DNA from: Janthinobacterium tructae | GTDB taxonomy: Bacteria; Pseudomonadota; Gammaproteobacteria; Burkholderiales; Burkholderiaceae_D | DNA: 64,000 bases | Direction of reading: 5' to 3' | NCBI RefSeq assembly: GCF_006517255.1 | Contig: NZ_CP041185.1 | Span: forward strand, 5,208,001-5,272,000 | Shown: positions 49,330 to 57,842 of the stretch, one piece after another | Numbering within the stretch: the stretch's first letter is position 1 | How the letters are laid out: the number at the start of each line of letters is the position of its first letter | Notes under the pieces: model-generated | Database searches by the model: none | What the model was told of the DNA's origin: nothing | Seen by the model: only the letters and a program-made list of their open reading frames with translations | Made by a program: the position numbers and the translations under genes

Positions 49330-49506
49330 TGTCGTGGCGTAGGACGGATTAGCGCCACAGCGCGTAATCCGACAACATTGTTGGCCCGTCCCCAGCGCGA
49401 CCCACAAGAAAAACTTATCAGTCGCGTTCAGAATAACCCGTTTGCCAAGTGATGGTGTGCCACCTATTCTGGGTTTGCACCCACTTACAACGCAAACGGA
49501 ACCATC
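49330..49506. promoter_or_regulatory. Intergenic region with REP-like palindrome
   Basis: GGATTAGCGC and GCGCGTAATCC (49346-49355 and 49360-49370) form an imperfect hairpin within GACGGATT...AATCCGAC, a form common in intergenic repeats of proteobacteria. Further right, CAGAATA (49429-49435) and TATTCTG (49465-49471) are inverted copies that may belong to the promoter of the following gene. No coding sequence seen. Confidence 0.5.
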
Positions 49507-50181
49507 ATGACGACGTTCACCACCACCTTGCCCGGCATCCTGTTTGTCTGGACCAGCGCCGACCCCGAACACGAACTCGATTTCAACCGCTGGTATGACC
49601 GCGAGCACGTGGAAGAGCGCGTGCGCATTCCCGGTTTTGTCAGCGGCACGCGCTATCAGAGCCTGCGCGGTCCCCGTAAATACCTGGGCCTGTACCGCAC
49701 TGACTCGCTCGACGCCTTCCAGACGCCAGACTACTTCAAGGCCTTCAGCCAGCAGACGCCATGGTCGGTGACGAATCTGCAGCGCATGCTTGACCCGATG
49801 CGCCGCGTCTGTGCCATTGAGGCGGAAACGGGCATGGGCACGGGCGCCTGGCTGGCCGTGCTGCGCCTGGGTGGGCCAGCCATCGGCCAGGATGCACAGG
49901 CGGTGGCCGGCCTGGCGGTGCTGGGGACGAAGCTGCGGCAGATCGACGGCGTGATTGCCACGCGCGTGCTGACACCCGACGCGAAGCTGTCCGGGCCCCT
50001 GCCGGCGGAGCGGAAGGAGGGCCGCGTGCTCGACCCGATCTTCCTGATCGACGCCTCGTCGGAAAGCGCCGCCGTGGCGGCGGCCAATGCCGCCAGTGCG
50101 GCGCTGGGGCTCGACGGCGAACAGGCGGCCATCCTGCAACTGTCCTGGCAGCTGCGCGAGGCCGACCTGCACGCTGCCTGA
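49507..50181 (+). CDS. Dimeric alpha-beta barrel (EthD-like) protein
   Basis: This 224-residue protein appears to contain two ferredoxin-like halves. The first has ELDFNRWYDREHVEERVRIP and FVSGTRYQSLRGPRKYLGLY, ending in DAFQTPDYFKAF, an EthD/dimeric-barrel pattern. The second half begins at about residue 115 (GAWLAVLRLGGPA). These proteins often help in catabolic pathways as isomerases, decarboxylases or monooxygenase-like cofactor-free enzymes. No active residues can be assigned. It leads the set with the MFS transporter, DUF2848 and amidase. Confidence 0.65.
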   Translation: MTTFTTTLPGILFVWTSADPEHELDFNRWYDREHVEERVRIPGFVSGTRYQSLRGPRKYLGLYRTDSLDAFQTPDYFKAFSQQTPWSVTNLQRMLDPMRRVCAIEAETGMGTGAWLAVLRLGGPAIGQDAQAVAGLAVLGTKLRQIDGVIATRVLTPDAKLSGPLPAERKEGRVLDPIFLIDASSESAAVAAANAASAALGLDGEQAAILQLSWQLREADLHAA

Positions 50182-50289
50182 CACGGCCGCGCACATCTTG
50201 CCGGCACGGATAACACGAGACACGGGCCACGGCGCAGGGCAAAGCATCCTGCGCCGGGCCTGCAATAAAACTGACGAGAGAGGTAGGCA

Positions 50290-51615
50290 ATGACCACATA
50301 TACAACGGCAAACGCTGCGCGTCCGACGGCGCAGGCACCGGGCGACAAGTCCAAGACGGGCCGCCTGGCCACGGCCAGCATGGTCGGCACGACCCTGGAA
50401 TGGTATGACTTCACCGTCTACAACACCATGGCCGCGCTGATCTTCAATCATCTGTTTTTCCCTTCATTCGATCCGCTGACAGGTACCATCCTGGCCTTTT
50501 CCACGTATGCGGTCGGTTATATCTCGCGTCCCATCGGCGGCGTTATCTTCGGCCACTTGGGCGACAAGCTGGGACGTCGCTGGGTGCTGGTGGTGACCCT
50601 GATGCTGATGGGCGTGACGACGGGCCTGATGGGCCTCTTGCCCACGTATGCCACGGCCGGTATCTGGAGCCCGGTCCTGCTGGTGGCGCTGCGCTTCGTG
50701 CAGGGCATCGCGCTCGGTGGCGAATGGGCCGGCGCCGTGCTGATCTCCGTCGAACACGGGGCACCGGACAAGCGTGGCCGCAACGCCTCGTGGACGCAGG
50801 TGGGGCCATCTTTCGGCACCCTGCTGGCGACGGGCTGTATCGGCCTGATCACCTATCTGCTGCCGCATGAAGCGTTCATGGACTGGGGCTGGCGCATGCC
50901 ATTCATCGCCAGCCTGCTGCTGGTGGCCTTCGGCATGTGGATACGCAGCGGCATCGAGGAAACCCCGTTGTTCAAGGAACTCGACCAGCAGGACGCCAAG
51001 GCCGAAGCGCCGATCGGCGACGTGCTGCGCATCTACTGGCGCCGTCTGTTGATCGCCGGCGGCGTGCGCATCGGCTCGGACGTGCTGTATGCGCTGGTGG
51101 TGGTGTTCACCCTGACCTATGTGACGACCGTGCTGCACCTTTCCTCGACCCTGGCGCTCACCGCCATCATGATCGGCACGGCCTGCAATGCGCTGTCGGT
51201 GCCCCTGTTTGGCGCCCTGTCGGACAAGATCGGCCGCCGTCCCGTGTATGCGCTGGGTGCCATCCTGGGCCTGGTGTGGGCGTTTGCCTTCTTCACCTTG
51301 TTGGATACGGCCAGCCCTGCCGCCATCGTTGCGGCCGTCGTCGTGGGCCTGGTCATCCACGCCATCATGTACGGCCCGCAGGCGGCTTTCGTCATCGAGC
51401 AATTCCCCACCAAGGTGCGCTATGCGGGTTCCTCGCTGGCCTACACTCTGGCCGGCGTGATCGGCGGCGGCTTCGCGCCCCTCGTCATCGCCAGCCTGTA
51501 CCGCTCGTACAACAGCACCATGGCCGTCTCGCTGTATGTGGCGGCGGCTTTGCTGATCACCGGCGCCGCCGTTTTCGCGGCCAGAGAAACGGGCCGCGGC
51601 CCTCTTGAGGAATAA
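50290..51615 (+). CDS. MFS transporter, metabolite:H+ symporter type
   Basis: This 441-residue major-facilitator transporter of the MHS (ShiA/ProP/KgtP-like) subfamily shows MVGTTLEWYDFTVYNTMAAL near the N-terminus (the family signature with the conserved Glu-Trp-Tyr-Asp), the loop GHLGDKLGRRWVLVVTLMLM between helices 2 and 3, and RFVQGIALGGEWAGAVL. Twelve helices are expected. MHS members import carboxylates, amino acids or aromatic acids with protons. It lies four bases before the DUF2848 gene and probably brings in the substrate of that protein and the amidase. Confidence 0.9.
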   Translation: MTTYTTANAARPTAQAPGDKSKTGRLATASMVGTTLEWYDFTVYNTMAALIFNHLFFPSFDPLTGTILAFSTYAVGYISRPIGGVIFGHLGDKLGRRWVLVVTLMLMGVTTGLMGLLPTYATAGIWSPVLLVALRFVQGIALGGEWAGAVLISVEHGAPDKRGRNASWTQVGPSFGTLLATGCIGLITYLLPHEAFMDWGWRMPFIASLLLVAFGMWIRSGIEETPLFKELDQQDAKAEAPIGDVLRIYWRRLLIAGGVRIGSDVLYALVVVFTLTYVTTVLHLSSTLALTAIMIGTACNALSVPLFGALSDKIGRRPVYALGAILGLVWAFAFFTLLDTASPAAIVAAVVVGLVIHAIMYGPQAAFVIEQFPTKVRYAGSSLAYTLAGVIGGGFAPLVIASLYRSYNSTMAVSLYVAAALLITGAAVFAARETGRGPLEE

Positions 51616-51619
51616 CATC

Positions 51620-52297
51620 ATGACGACATTGAGTTTTCAACTGGCAGGCCACGGCCCCGTTACCTTCGACATCGATAATCTCATCATCGCCGGCTGGACG
51701 GGCCGCGACGTGGCGATGGTCGAGCACCATATCGCCGAACTGGAAGCCATCGGCGTGGCGCGCCCGAAAAGCGTGCCGACGTTTTACCGCGTGGCGGCGG
51801 CGCTGCTGTCCAGCGATGCCGCCATCGAAGTGCCGGGCCGCGATTCCTCGGGAGAGGCCGAGTTCGTGCTGTTTTCCACCGAATACGGCTTGCTGGTGGG
51901 GATAGGTTCCGACCACACGGACCGCAAGGTGGAAAGCTATGGCGTGACGGTGTCCAAGCAGATGTGCGGCAAGCCCGTGGGCGATACCCTGTGGCGCTAT
52001 GCCGACGTGGCCGGCCACTGGGACCAATTGCAGATGCGCTCGTGGCGCGAACGGGCGGGCGTGCCGGCCCTGTACCAGGACGGCCCCGTGACCCGCATGC
52101 TGTCGCCGGAAGACCTGATCCTGCGCTACACGGGGCAAGCGACCCTGCCCGTGGGCAGCGCGATGTTCTGCGGCACGCAACCGATCATCGGCGAGATGGG
52201 CCATGGCGACGCGTTCGCGCTGGAGCTGTATGATCCAGCCTTGCAGCGCTGCCTGCAGCACCGCTATGCCGTGCAAACCCTGCCCGTGGAAGGATAA
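51620..52297 (+). CDS. DUF2848 protein (FAH-like fold suspected)
   Basis: This 225-residue protein matches the DUF2848 family by its overall motifs: LIIAGWTGRDVAMVEHHIAE, TFYRVAAALL, SGEAEFVLF, VGIGSDHTDRKVESYGVTVS and KQMCGKPVGDTLWRYADV. The HIAE and SDHTDRK segments recall metal sites of fumarylacetoacetate-hydrolase-like enzymes, but function is undescribed as far as can be judged. ATG 51620 is preferred (upstream GAGGAATAAC). It is tightly packed between transporter and amidase, five bases from the latter, so it probably acts in the same catabolic route. Confidence 0.78.
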   Translation: MTTLSFQLAGHGPVTFDIDNLIIAGWTGRDVAMVEHHIAELEAIGVARPKSVPTFYRVAAALLSSDAAIEVPGRDSSGEAEFVLFSTEYGLLVGIGSDHTDRKVESYGVTVSKQMCGKPVGDTLWRYADVAGHWDQLQMRSWRERAGVPALYQDGPVTRMLSPEDLILRYTGQATLPVGSAMFCGTQPIIGEMGHGDAFALELYDPALQRCLQHRYAVQTLPVEG

Positions 52298-52301
52298 GAG
52301 A

Positions 52302-53660
52302 ATGACCCAGTTGACCAAGACCATCCGCGAACTGGCTGCCGACCTGGCCGCCGGCCGCATCACCAGTATGGCACTGACACAGCAGATGCTGGCACGCGCC
52401 GAGGCGCATCGGGCGCAGGGCGGCTATGCCTATGTCAGCCTCGATGGCGAACAGGCGCTGATGGAAGCGCGGGCCAGCGATGCGGCGCGCGCCGCGGGCA
52501 TCGTTGCCTCGCCGCTGGCCGGCGTGCCTGTTTCCATCAAGGACCTGTTCGACGTCAGGGGGCAGGTCAGCAGCGCCGCCTCGCTGGCGCTGGCCGACGC
52601 GCCGCCCGCCGATGCCGATGCGCTTGCCGTGGCGCGCCTGCGCGCGGCCGGCGCCGTCCTGCTGGGCCGCACCAACATGAGCGAATTTGCATTCTCCGGC
52701 CTGGGCTTGAATCCCCATTACGGCACGCCGCGCAATCCGCACGACCACACGCGCGTGGCGGGCGGCTCCACCTCGGGCGGCGCCGTCACGGTGGCCTTGG
52801 CGATGGCGGCCGGCGCGCTGGGCACGGACACGGGCGGCTCGATCCGCATCCCTTCCGCGTTTTGCGGCCTGACCGGCTTCAAGCCGACGGCAGCCTCCGT
52901 GTCGCTGGCGGGCACGCTGCCGCTGTCGCGCTCCCTCGATTCGGCCGGCCCCATCGCGCACAGCGTCGATTGCTGCGCCATCCTGTATGCGGCCTTGTCC
53001 GGCCACGATATTGCCGATGGCGCGCCAGCCCTGAAAGGCTTGCGCTTCGGCTTTACCAGCGATTACGTAGGCGCCAATGTCGAGCCGCAGGTGCAGCAGG
53101 CTTTCGGGCGCGCGCTGGACAAATTGCGTGCGGCAGGCGCGCAGGTGGAACAGTTCGATTTCCCGGAATTGCTGGAACTGCCGGGTATCAATGGCGGCGG
53201 CGGCCTGGTGGCGGCGGAAGCGTGGCACTGGCACAAGGTGTTACTTGAAAAGAAGGGCGCGCAATACGACCAGCGCGTGGCGGCGCGCATCCGCCGCGGC
53301 CAGCAGCAAGGCGCAGCGGACTACATCGATCTGCTCGATGCGCGTGCGCGCCTGATCGCCATCGCGAAGCAGCGTCTGGCGCCATTCGACGCCTGGCTGA
53401 TGCCCAGCGTGGCGGTTCTGGCGCCGCAGGTCGCGCCGCTGGAAGCGGACGACGCCACCTTCTTTGCCACGAATGGTCTGGTGCTGCGCAACGCCAGCGT
53501 GATCAACTTCCTCGACGGCTGCGCGCTGTCGCTGCCGTGCCACGCCGAAGGCGAACTGCCTGTGGGGCTGGGCATTTGCGGCCTGGCCGGCGCCGACGAT
53601 CAAGTGCTGCAAATCGGCCGCGCCGTGGAGGCGCTGCTGCGGGGGAGTGGAAAAGAATAG
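52302..53660 (+). CDS. Amidase (amidase-signature family)
   Basis: This 452-residue serine amidase of the GatA/AtzF-like signature family has its catalytic triad visible: Lys80 in GVPVSIKDLFDV, the cis-Ser around residue 158 in AGGSTSGGAVT and nucleophile Ser180 in GTDTGGSIRIPSAFCGL. It would hydrolyse an amide or carbamoyl-type substrate releasing ammonia. No extra allophanate-hydrolase C-terminal domain is present. ATG 52302 follows GGATAAGAGA. It is the last gene of the 48412-53660 set; substrate unknown. Confidence 0.88.
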   Translation: MTQLTKTIRELAADLAAGRITSMALTQQMLARAEAHRAQGGYAYVSLDGEQALMEARASDAARAAGIVASPLAGVPVSIKDLFDVRGQVSSAASLALADAPPADADALAVARLRAAGAVLLGRTNMSEFAFSGLGLNPHYGTPRNPHDHTRVAGGSTSGGAVTVALAMAAGALGTDTGGSIRIPSAFCGLTGFKPTAASVSLAGTLPLSRSLDSAGPIAHSVDCCAILYAALSGHDIADGAPALKGLRFGFTSDYVGANVEPQVQQAFGRALDKLRAAGAQVEQFDFPELLELPGINGGGGLVAAEAWHWHKVLLEKKGAQYDQRVAARIRRGQQQGAADYIDLLDARARLIAIAKQRLAPFDAWLMPSVAVLAPQVAPLEADDATFFATNGLVLRNASVINFLDGCALSLPCHAEGELPVGLGICGLAGADDQVLQIGRAVEALLRGSGKE

Positions 53661-53750
53661 TGCCTCAGTGCAGGAAAATGCCGGGTTTGTAATATGATAG
53701 CTGGCATTGACATGGGATAGTCGCGCTTCGGGCGCCGGCAAACTTCAACT

Positions 53751-55082
53751 GTGCACCGATACGACCTGATTAGCTGTCATGACTGCGGCGTGCTGTACCG
53801 CAAACGTCCGCTGCGTCCACGCGAAAAGGCGCGCTGCATCCGTTGCCGCTCGGTGCTATACCGGGGCGCGCACGCGCGGGGCGCATCGGCTGAATTGACC
53901 AAGGTGGTGGCGCTGACCCTGGGCGCCGCCTTCGTCTTCCTGATCGCGCAGTTTTTTCCCATCGTTGAACTCGACGTCAATGGACTGAAGTCCAGCGCCA
54001 CCTTGCTCGGCTCGATCCGCGTGCTGTGGTCCGAGCAGATGCACATCGTGGCGACGATGGTGTTCTTGTTTACCATCCTCTTTCCCGCCATCGAACTCGC
54101 TTCCCTGCTGTATGTGGCGCTGGGCTTGCGCGGCGGCGTCAAGGTGCCGGGCTTTAACCGCGTGCTGCGCGCCGTGCAGACGGCGCGCGAATGGGGCATG
54201 ACGGAAGTGCTGATGATCGGCATCCTGATTACCGTCGTGAAGATGACCAGCCTGGCCACGGTGCTGCCGCAACCGGGGCTGTTCGCGTTTGGCGCACTGA
54301 CCCTGATGCTGGCCATCGTCGTCTCGTTCGACCCCAAGGCCCTGTGGAACCTCGGCGACGACCTGACCCGTCAAGCGCTGCCGGGCATCCGCTACAAGGC
54401 CTTCGCGCCGGGCGCGAAGATCGCGCCCTGCCACGCCTGCGGCCTGGTGGCGCCGCCGCTGGGCAAGGGCAAGCATCTGGCGTGCGTGCGCTGCGGCACG
54501 ACCCTGCATGTACGCAAACCGGACAGCATCAACCGCACCTGGGCCTTGCTGATCGCCGCCATGATCCTCTACATTCCCGCCAACCTGCTGCCCGTGATGG
54601 TGACGCAATCGCTGTTCGGCGCACAGGACGACACCATCATGAGCGGCGTGGTGCTGTTCTGGACCAGCGGCTCGAAAGGCCTGGCCATCATCATTTTCAT
54701 CGCCAGCGTGGTTGTGCCGATGTTGAAACTGGGCGTGCTGGCGCTGCTGGCGTTCACGGCGCAGCGGCGTTCGCGCTGGCGGCCGCGCCAGCGCACCATC
54801 TTGTACCGCATGGTCGAATTCATCGGCCGCTGGTCCATGCTCGACATCTTTGTCGTCACCCTGACGGTGGCGCTGGTGCGCTTCAAGTCACTGGCCGTGA
54901 TCACTGCCGGACCCGGCGCGCTGGCCTTTGGCGCCGTGGTGGTGCTGACCATGCTGGCGGCGATGCAGTTCGACCCGCGCCTGATCTGGGACCCCGTCGA
55001 CGAGCAGGTGCCGGGAGAGGAAGAACCCGTGGTGGTGGCAAATACCGGAAACAATACAGTGATTGGAGAACAGCATGTCTGA
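53751..55082 (+). CDS. pqiA: Paraquat-inducible protein A
   Basis: This 443-residue inner-membrane protein has two PqiA domains. Each begins with a zinc-ribbon Cys pair set: SCHDCGVLYRK...CIRCRSVLY at the N-terminus and CHACGLVAPP...ACVRCGTTL near residue 225. Each is followed by about four helices. PqiA works with the MCE protein PqiB and lipoprotein PqiC in lipid movement between the inner and outer membranes. The start is GTG 53751 with no clear ribosome site. The 3' end overlaps the PqiB start by eight bases. Confidence 0.93.
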   Translation: MHRYDLISCHDCGVLYRKRPLRPREKARCIRCRSVLYRGAHARGASAELTKVVALTLGAAFVFLIAQFFPIVELDVNGLKSSATLLGSIRVLWSEQMHIVATMVFLFTILFPAIELASLLYVALGLRGGVKVPGFNRVLRAVQTAREWGMTEVLMIGILITVVKMTSLATVLPQPGLFAFGALTLMLAIVVSFDPKALWNLGDDLTRQALPGIRYKAFAPGAKIAPCHACGLVAPPLGKGKHLACVRCGTTLHVRKPDSINRTWALLIAAMILYIPANLLPVMVTQSLFGAQDDTIMSGVVLFWTSGSKGLAIIIFIASVVVPMLKLGVLALLAFTAQRRSRWRPRQRTILYRMVEFIGRWSMLDIFVVTLTVALVRFKSLAVITAGPGALAFGAVVVLTMLAAMQFDPRLIWDPVDEQVPGEEEPVVVANTGNNTVIGEQHV

Positions 55083-56715
55083 CAAAGAAGCCGGTGACCT
55101 TTCCGAAACGGGTGGCCAGGGCGTCCCCCCGTTGCCGGAACCCGATGTGGAACAGGGCAGCCGCTGGCTGCCGTCGCTGGTATGGCTCATTCCGCTGCTG
55201 GCCGCGCTGATCGGCGCCGGCCTGGCCGCCAAGTCCATCCTCGACCAGGGCCCCACGGTGACAGTCAGCTTCAAGAGTGCCGAAGGGCTGGAGCCGGGCA
55301 AGACCAAGGTCAAGTACAAGGATGTCGATATTGGCCAGGTGCGCGCCATCACCCTCGGCGAGGACTTGAGCAAGGTGCTGGTGACGATCGACATGAGCAA
55401 GGAAGCGCGGCGCTTCGCCACCGCCGATTCGCGCTTCTGGGTGGTGCGCCCGCAGATCGGTGCCAGCGGCGTGACGGGGCTGGGCACCTTGCTGTCGGGG
55501 GCCTACATCGGCGTCGACACGGGCAAGTCGGAAGCCAAAAAAGAGAACTTCGTCGGCATGGAAAACCCGCCCGCCGTGGCCGGTGACCAGAAGGGCAAGC
55601 TGTATACCCTGCATGCGGACAGTCTCGGCTCCGTCGACGTGGGTTCGCCGCTGTTCTTCCACCGCCTGCGCGTGGGCAAGGTGGTCAGCTTCGCGCTGGA
55701 CAAGGATGGCAATGGCATCACCATGTCGGTCTTCGTGAACGCCCCGTACGACCAGTTCGTCGGCAAGAATGCGCGCTGGTGGCATGCCAGCGGCGTCGAC
55801 GTGCGCCTCGATTCGAGCGGCTTCAAATTGAATACGCAGTCGCTGGCGGCCATGCTGGTAGGCGGCATCGCCTTCGAGGCGGAAAACGGCCGCAAGCCCG
55901 AGGAGCCGGCGCCGGCCAATACCAATTTTCGTCTGGCGGCCGACGAGGCCAGCGCCATGCGCGAACCCGATGGAGAGGCGATCACCACCGTATTCTATTT
56001 CGACCAGTCCCTGCGTGGCTTGCAGCCTGGCGCCACGGTGGACTTCCGCGGCATCGTGTTGGGCGAGGTGCGCTCGGTGGGCATCGAATTTGATCCCGTG
56101 AAGAAGAACTTCCGCATGCCCGTCACCGTCAGTCTGTATCCGGCCCGCCTGGGCATGCGTTTCAAGACGGCCGTCGACGATGCGGAAGGATCGGCCGGCC
56201 ACCAGCTGCTCGAACGCATGGTCAGCCGTGGCTTGCGCGCTCAGCTGCGCACGGGCAACCTGCTCACCAGCCAGCTGTACATCGCGCTGGACTTCTTCCC
56301 GAAAGCGCCGAAGGTGGCGCTGGACTTGAACAGGTATCCGCTGGAAGTGCCCACCGTGCCCAATACCCTGGACGAACTGCAGACGCAGATCGCCAGCATC
56401 GCCCGCAAGCTCGATCAGGTGCCATACGCGGAGATCGGCAATAACCTGAACGCCACCATCAAGCAGGCCAATACCCTGTTCAAACAGCTCGATGGCCAGG
56501 TGGTGCCGGAAATGCGCGATACCCTGACGGCGGCGAAACAGACCTTCGGCACGGCCGAACAGGTGCTGCAAAAGGATTCGCCGCTGCAGTCGGACGTGCG
56601 CCAGGCCTTGCAGCAACTGACGCAAACCCTGCAATCGCTCAATGCCCTGTCGGATTACCTGGAACGTCATCCCGAGTCCCTGATCCGCGGTAAAAAAGGA
56701 GATGAAAAAAAATGA
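55075..56715 (+). CDS. pqiB: MCE-domain intermembrane transport protein PqiB
   Basis: This 546-residue protein has one N-terminal transmembrane helix (SLVWLIPLLAALIGAGLAAK) and three MCE domains in series: about 50-150 (VTVSFKSAEGLEPGKTKVKY), 165-230 (LGSVDVGSPLFFHRLRVGKV) and 295-390 (SLRGLQPGATVDFRGIVLGE). A long C-terminal helical tail forms the periplasmic tube in characterised PqiB. ATG 55075 has GGAGAAC upstream. It overlaps pqiC by four bases. Confidence 0.94.
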   Translation: MSDKEAGDLSETGGQGVPPLPEPDVEQGSRWLPSLVWLIPLLAALIGAGLAAKSILDQGPTVTVSFKSAEGLEPGKTKVKYKDVDIGQVRAITLGEDLSKVLVTIDMSKEARRFATADSRFWVVRPQIGASGVTGLGTLLSGAYIGVDTGKSEAKKENFVGMENPPAVAGDQKGKLYTLHADSLGSVDVGSPLFFHRLRVGKVVSFALDKDGNGITMSVFVNAPYDQFVGKNARWWHASGVDVRLDSSGFKLNTQSLAAMLVGGIAFEAENGRKPEEPAPANTNFRLAADEASAMREPDGEAITTVFYFDQSLRGLQPGATVDFRGIVLGEVRSVGIEFDPVKKNFRMPVTVSLYPARLGMRFKTAVDDAEGSAGHQLLERMVSRGLRAQLRTGNLLTSQLYIALDFFPKAPKVALDLNRYPLEVPTVPNTLDELQTQIASIARKLDQVPYAEIGNNLNATIKQANTLFKQLDGQVVPEMRDTLTAAKQTFGTAEQVLQKDSPLQSDVRQALQQLTQTLQSLNALSDYLERHPESLIRGKKGDEKK

Positions 56716-57308
56716 TGAAACCGATTTTTTCCGCGCTGCTGGCTGGCAGCCTGCTGGGCGCCTGCTCCACGCCCCAGCCCGAGCATTTCTATACGCTCAG
56801 CGGCGGCGCCGACGCGCAGCCGGACAAACCCGTCAAGTACTATGTCGAGGTGCTGGCCGTCAGCGTGCCGCAGCAGGTGAGCCGCAACCAGTTTGTTGTG
56901 ACGGCGCCGTCGGGACGCATCGAATTGCTGGAGCAGCAGCGCTGGGCGGGACCGCTGGCTGGCGAAATCGGCCAGGCCCTGTCCACGGCCGTGACGGACG
57001 ACCTGGGCGCCATCGATGTGTTCCGCACGCCGCATCCCGATAACCTGCCCGTGTACCGCATCAGCACCAATGTGCAGCGTTTCGAGTCCGTGATGGGCCA
57101 GTATGCGCTGATCGATGCCGTGTGGAGCGTGCGCCAGCTGGCCAGCAACAAGGTGGTGACCTGCCGCACGATCGCCAATGAAAAGGTGGGCGCCGGCTAC
57201 GATGAACTGGTGCTGGGCCACCGCCGCGCCGTGCACCGCATCGCCGCCGATGCGGCCAGCGTGGTGCGTGCTTTTGACAACGGCAACGCCGCCTGCCCGG
57301 CCGCCTGA
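56712..57308 (+). CDS. pqiC: PqiC outer-membrane lipoprotein
   Basis: This 198-residue lipoprotein of the ABC-type transport auxiliary (DUF330/PqiC) family has signal MMKPIFSALLAGSLLGAC with the lipid-modified Cys18. The mature part starts STPQPEHFYTLSGG, with YYVEVLAVSVPQQVSRNQFV and the later LPVYRISTNVQRFE typical of the family. It anchors the PqiB tube at the outer membrane. The stop-start overlap with pqiB shows co-translation. Confidence 0.93.
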   Translation: MMKPIFSALLAGSLLGACSTPQPEHFYTLSGGADAQPDKPVKYYVEVLAVSVPQQVSRNQFVVTAPSGRIELLEQQRWAGPLAGEIGQALSTAVTDDLGAIDVFRTPHPDNLPVYRISTNVQRFESVMGQYALIDAVWSVRQLASNKVVTCRTIANEKVGAGYDELVLGHRRAVHRIAADAASVVRAFDNGNAACPAA

Positions 57309-57355
57309 GCGGCATTGCGCTACCCAGTCCCGGCTGCCGCTGGTAAAATGCGGCC

Positions 57356-57763
57356 ATGGGAATGACCTTGTTCACGCGCCGCTTTGCCGCCTGGATCGCC
57401 TGCTTTGCGATCCTGCTGGCGGCGCTCGCACCATCGATTTCCCAGGCCGTCGCCAACGCCAAGCAGGAATCCGGCTCCGGCTGGGCGGAAATCTGCTCGG
57501 TGGCCGGCATCCGTTTTGTCCAGGTTCTTCAAGCCGATGGCGGCGCCGCCGACGAAAAATCCGGCGGCAAGGCCATGCAGATGGAGCATTGCGCTTTCTG
57601 TTCCACGCATGCGGGTTCCGTCGGCTTGCCGCCAACGAGCCCCGTGCTGCCGCTGCTTGTGGCCAGCGGTACGGCCATTTTCCCGGCGCTGTATTACCAG
57701 TCCCCATCCCCGCTGTTCATCTGGTCCACCGCGCAGTCGCGCGCGCCGCCCAGCCTCGTTTAA
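57356..57763 (+). CDS. DUF2946 family exported protein
   Basis: This 135-residue protein has a signal-like N-terminal helix (FAAWIACFAILLAALAPSIS) and conserved EICSVAGIRFV and HCAFCSTHAG motifs. The paired Cys and His residues suggest metal binding, with a second hydrophobic stretch downstream. DUF2946 proteins are commonly found beside TonB receptors and PepSY proteins, and a copper link has been proposed. That fits the next two genes. Length is normal for the family. Confidence 0.82.
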   Translation: MGMTLFTRRFAAWIACFAILLAALAPSISQAVANAKQESGSGWAEICSVAGIRFVQVLQADGGAADEKSGGKAMQMEHCAFCSTHAGSVGLPPTSPVLPLLVASGTAIFPALYYQSPSPLFIWSTAQSRAPPSLV

Positions 57764-57842
57764 GTTTTTTTGCTTTTTCAATGTTGGCGCTGTTCACCTT
57801 GCGGTGTGACGCGCCGCATCCGCACACTTAAACGAGAATCAC

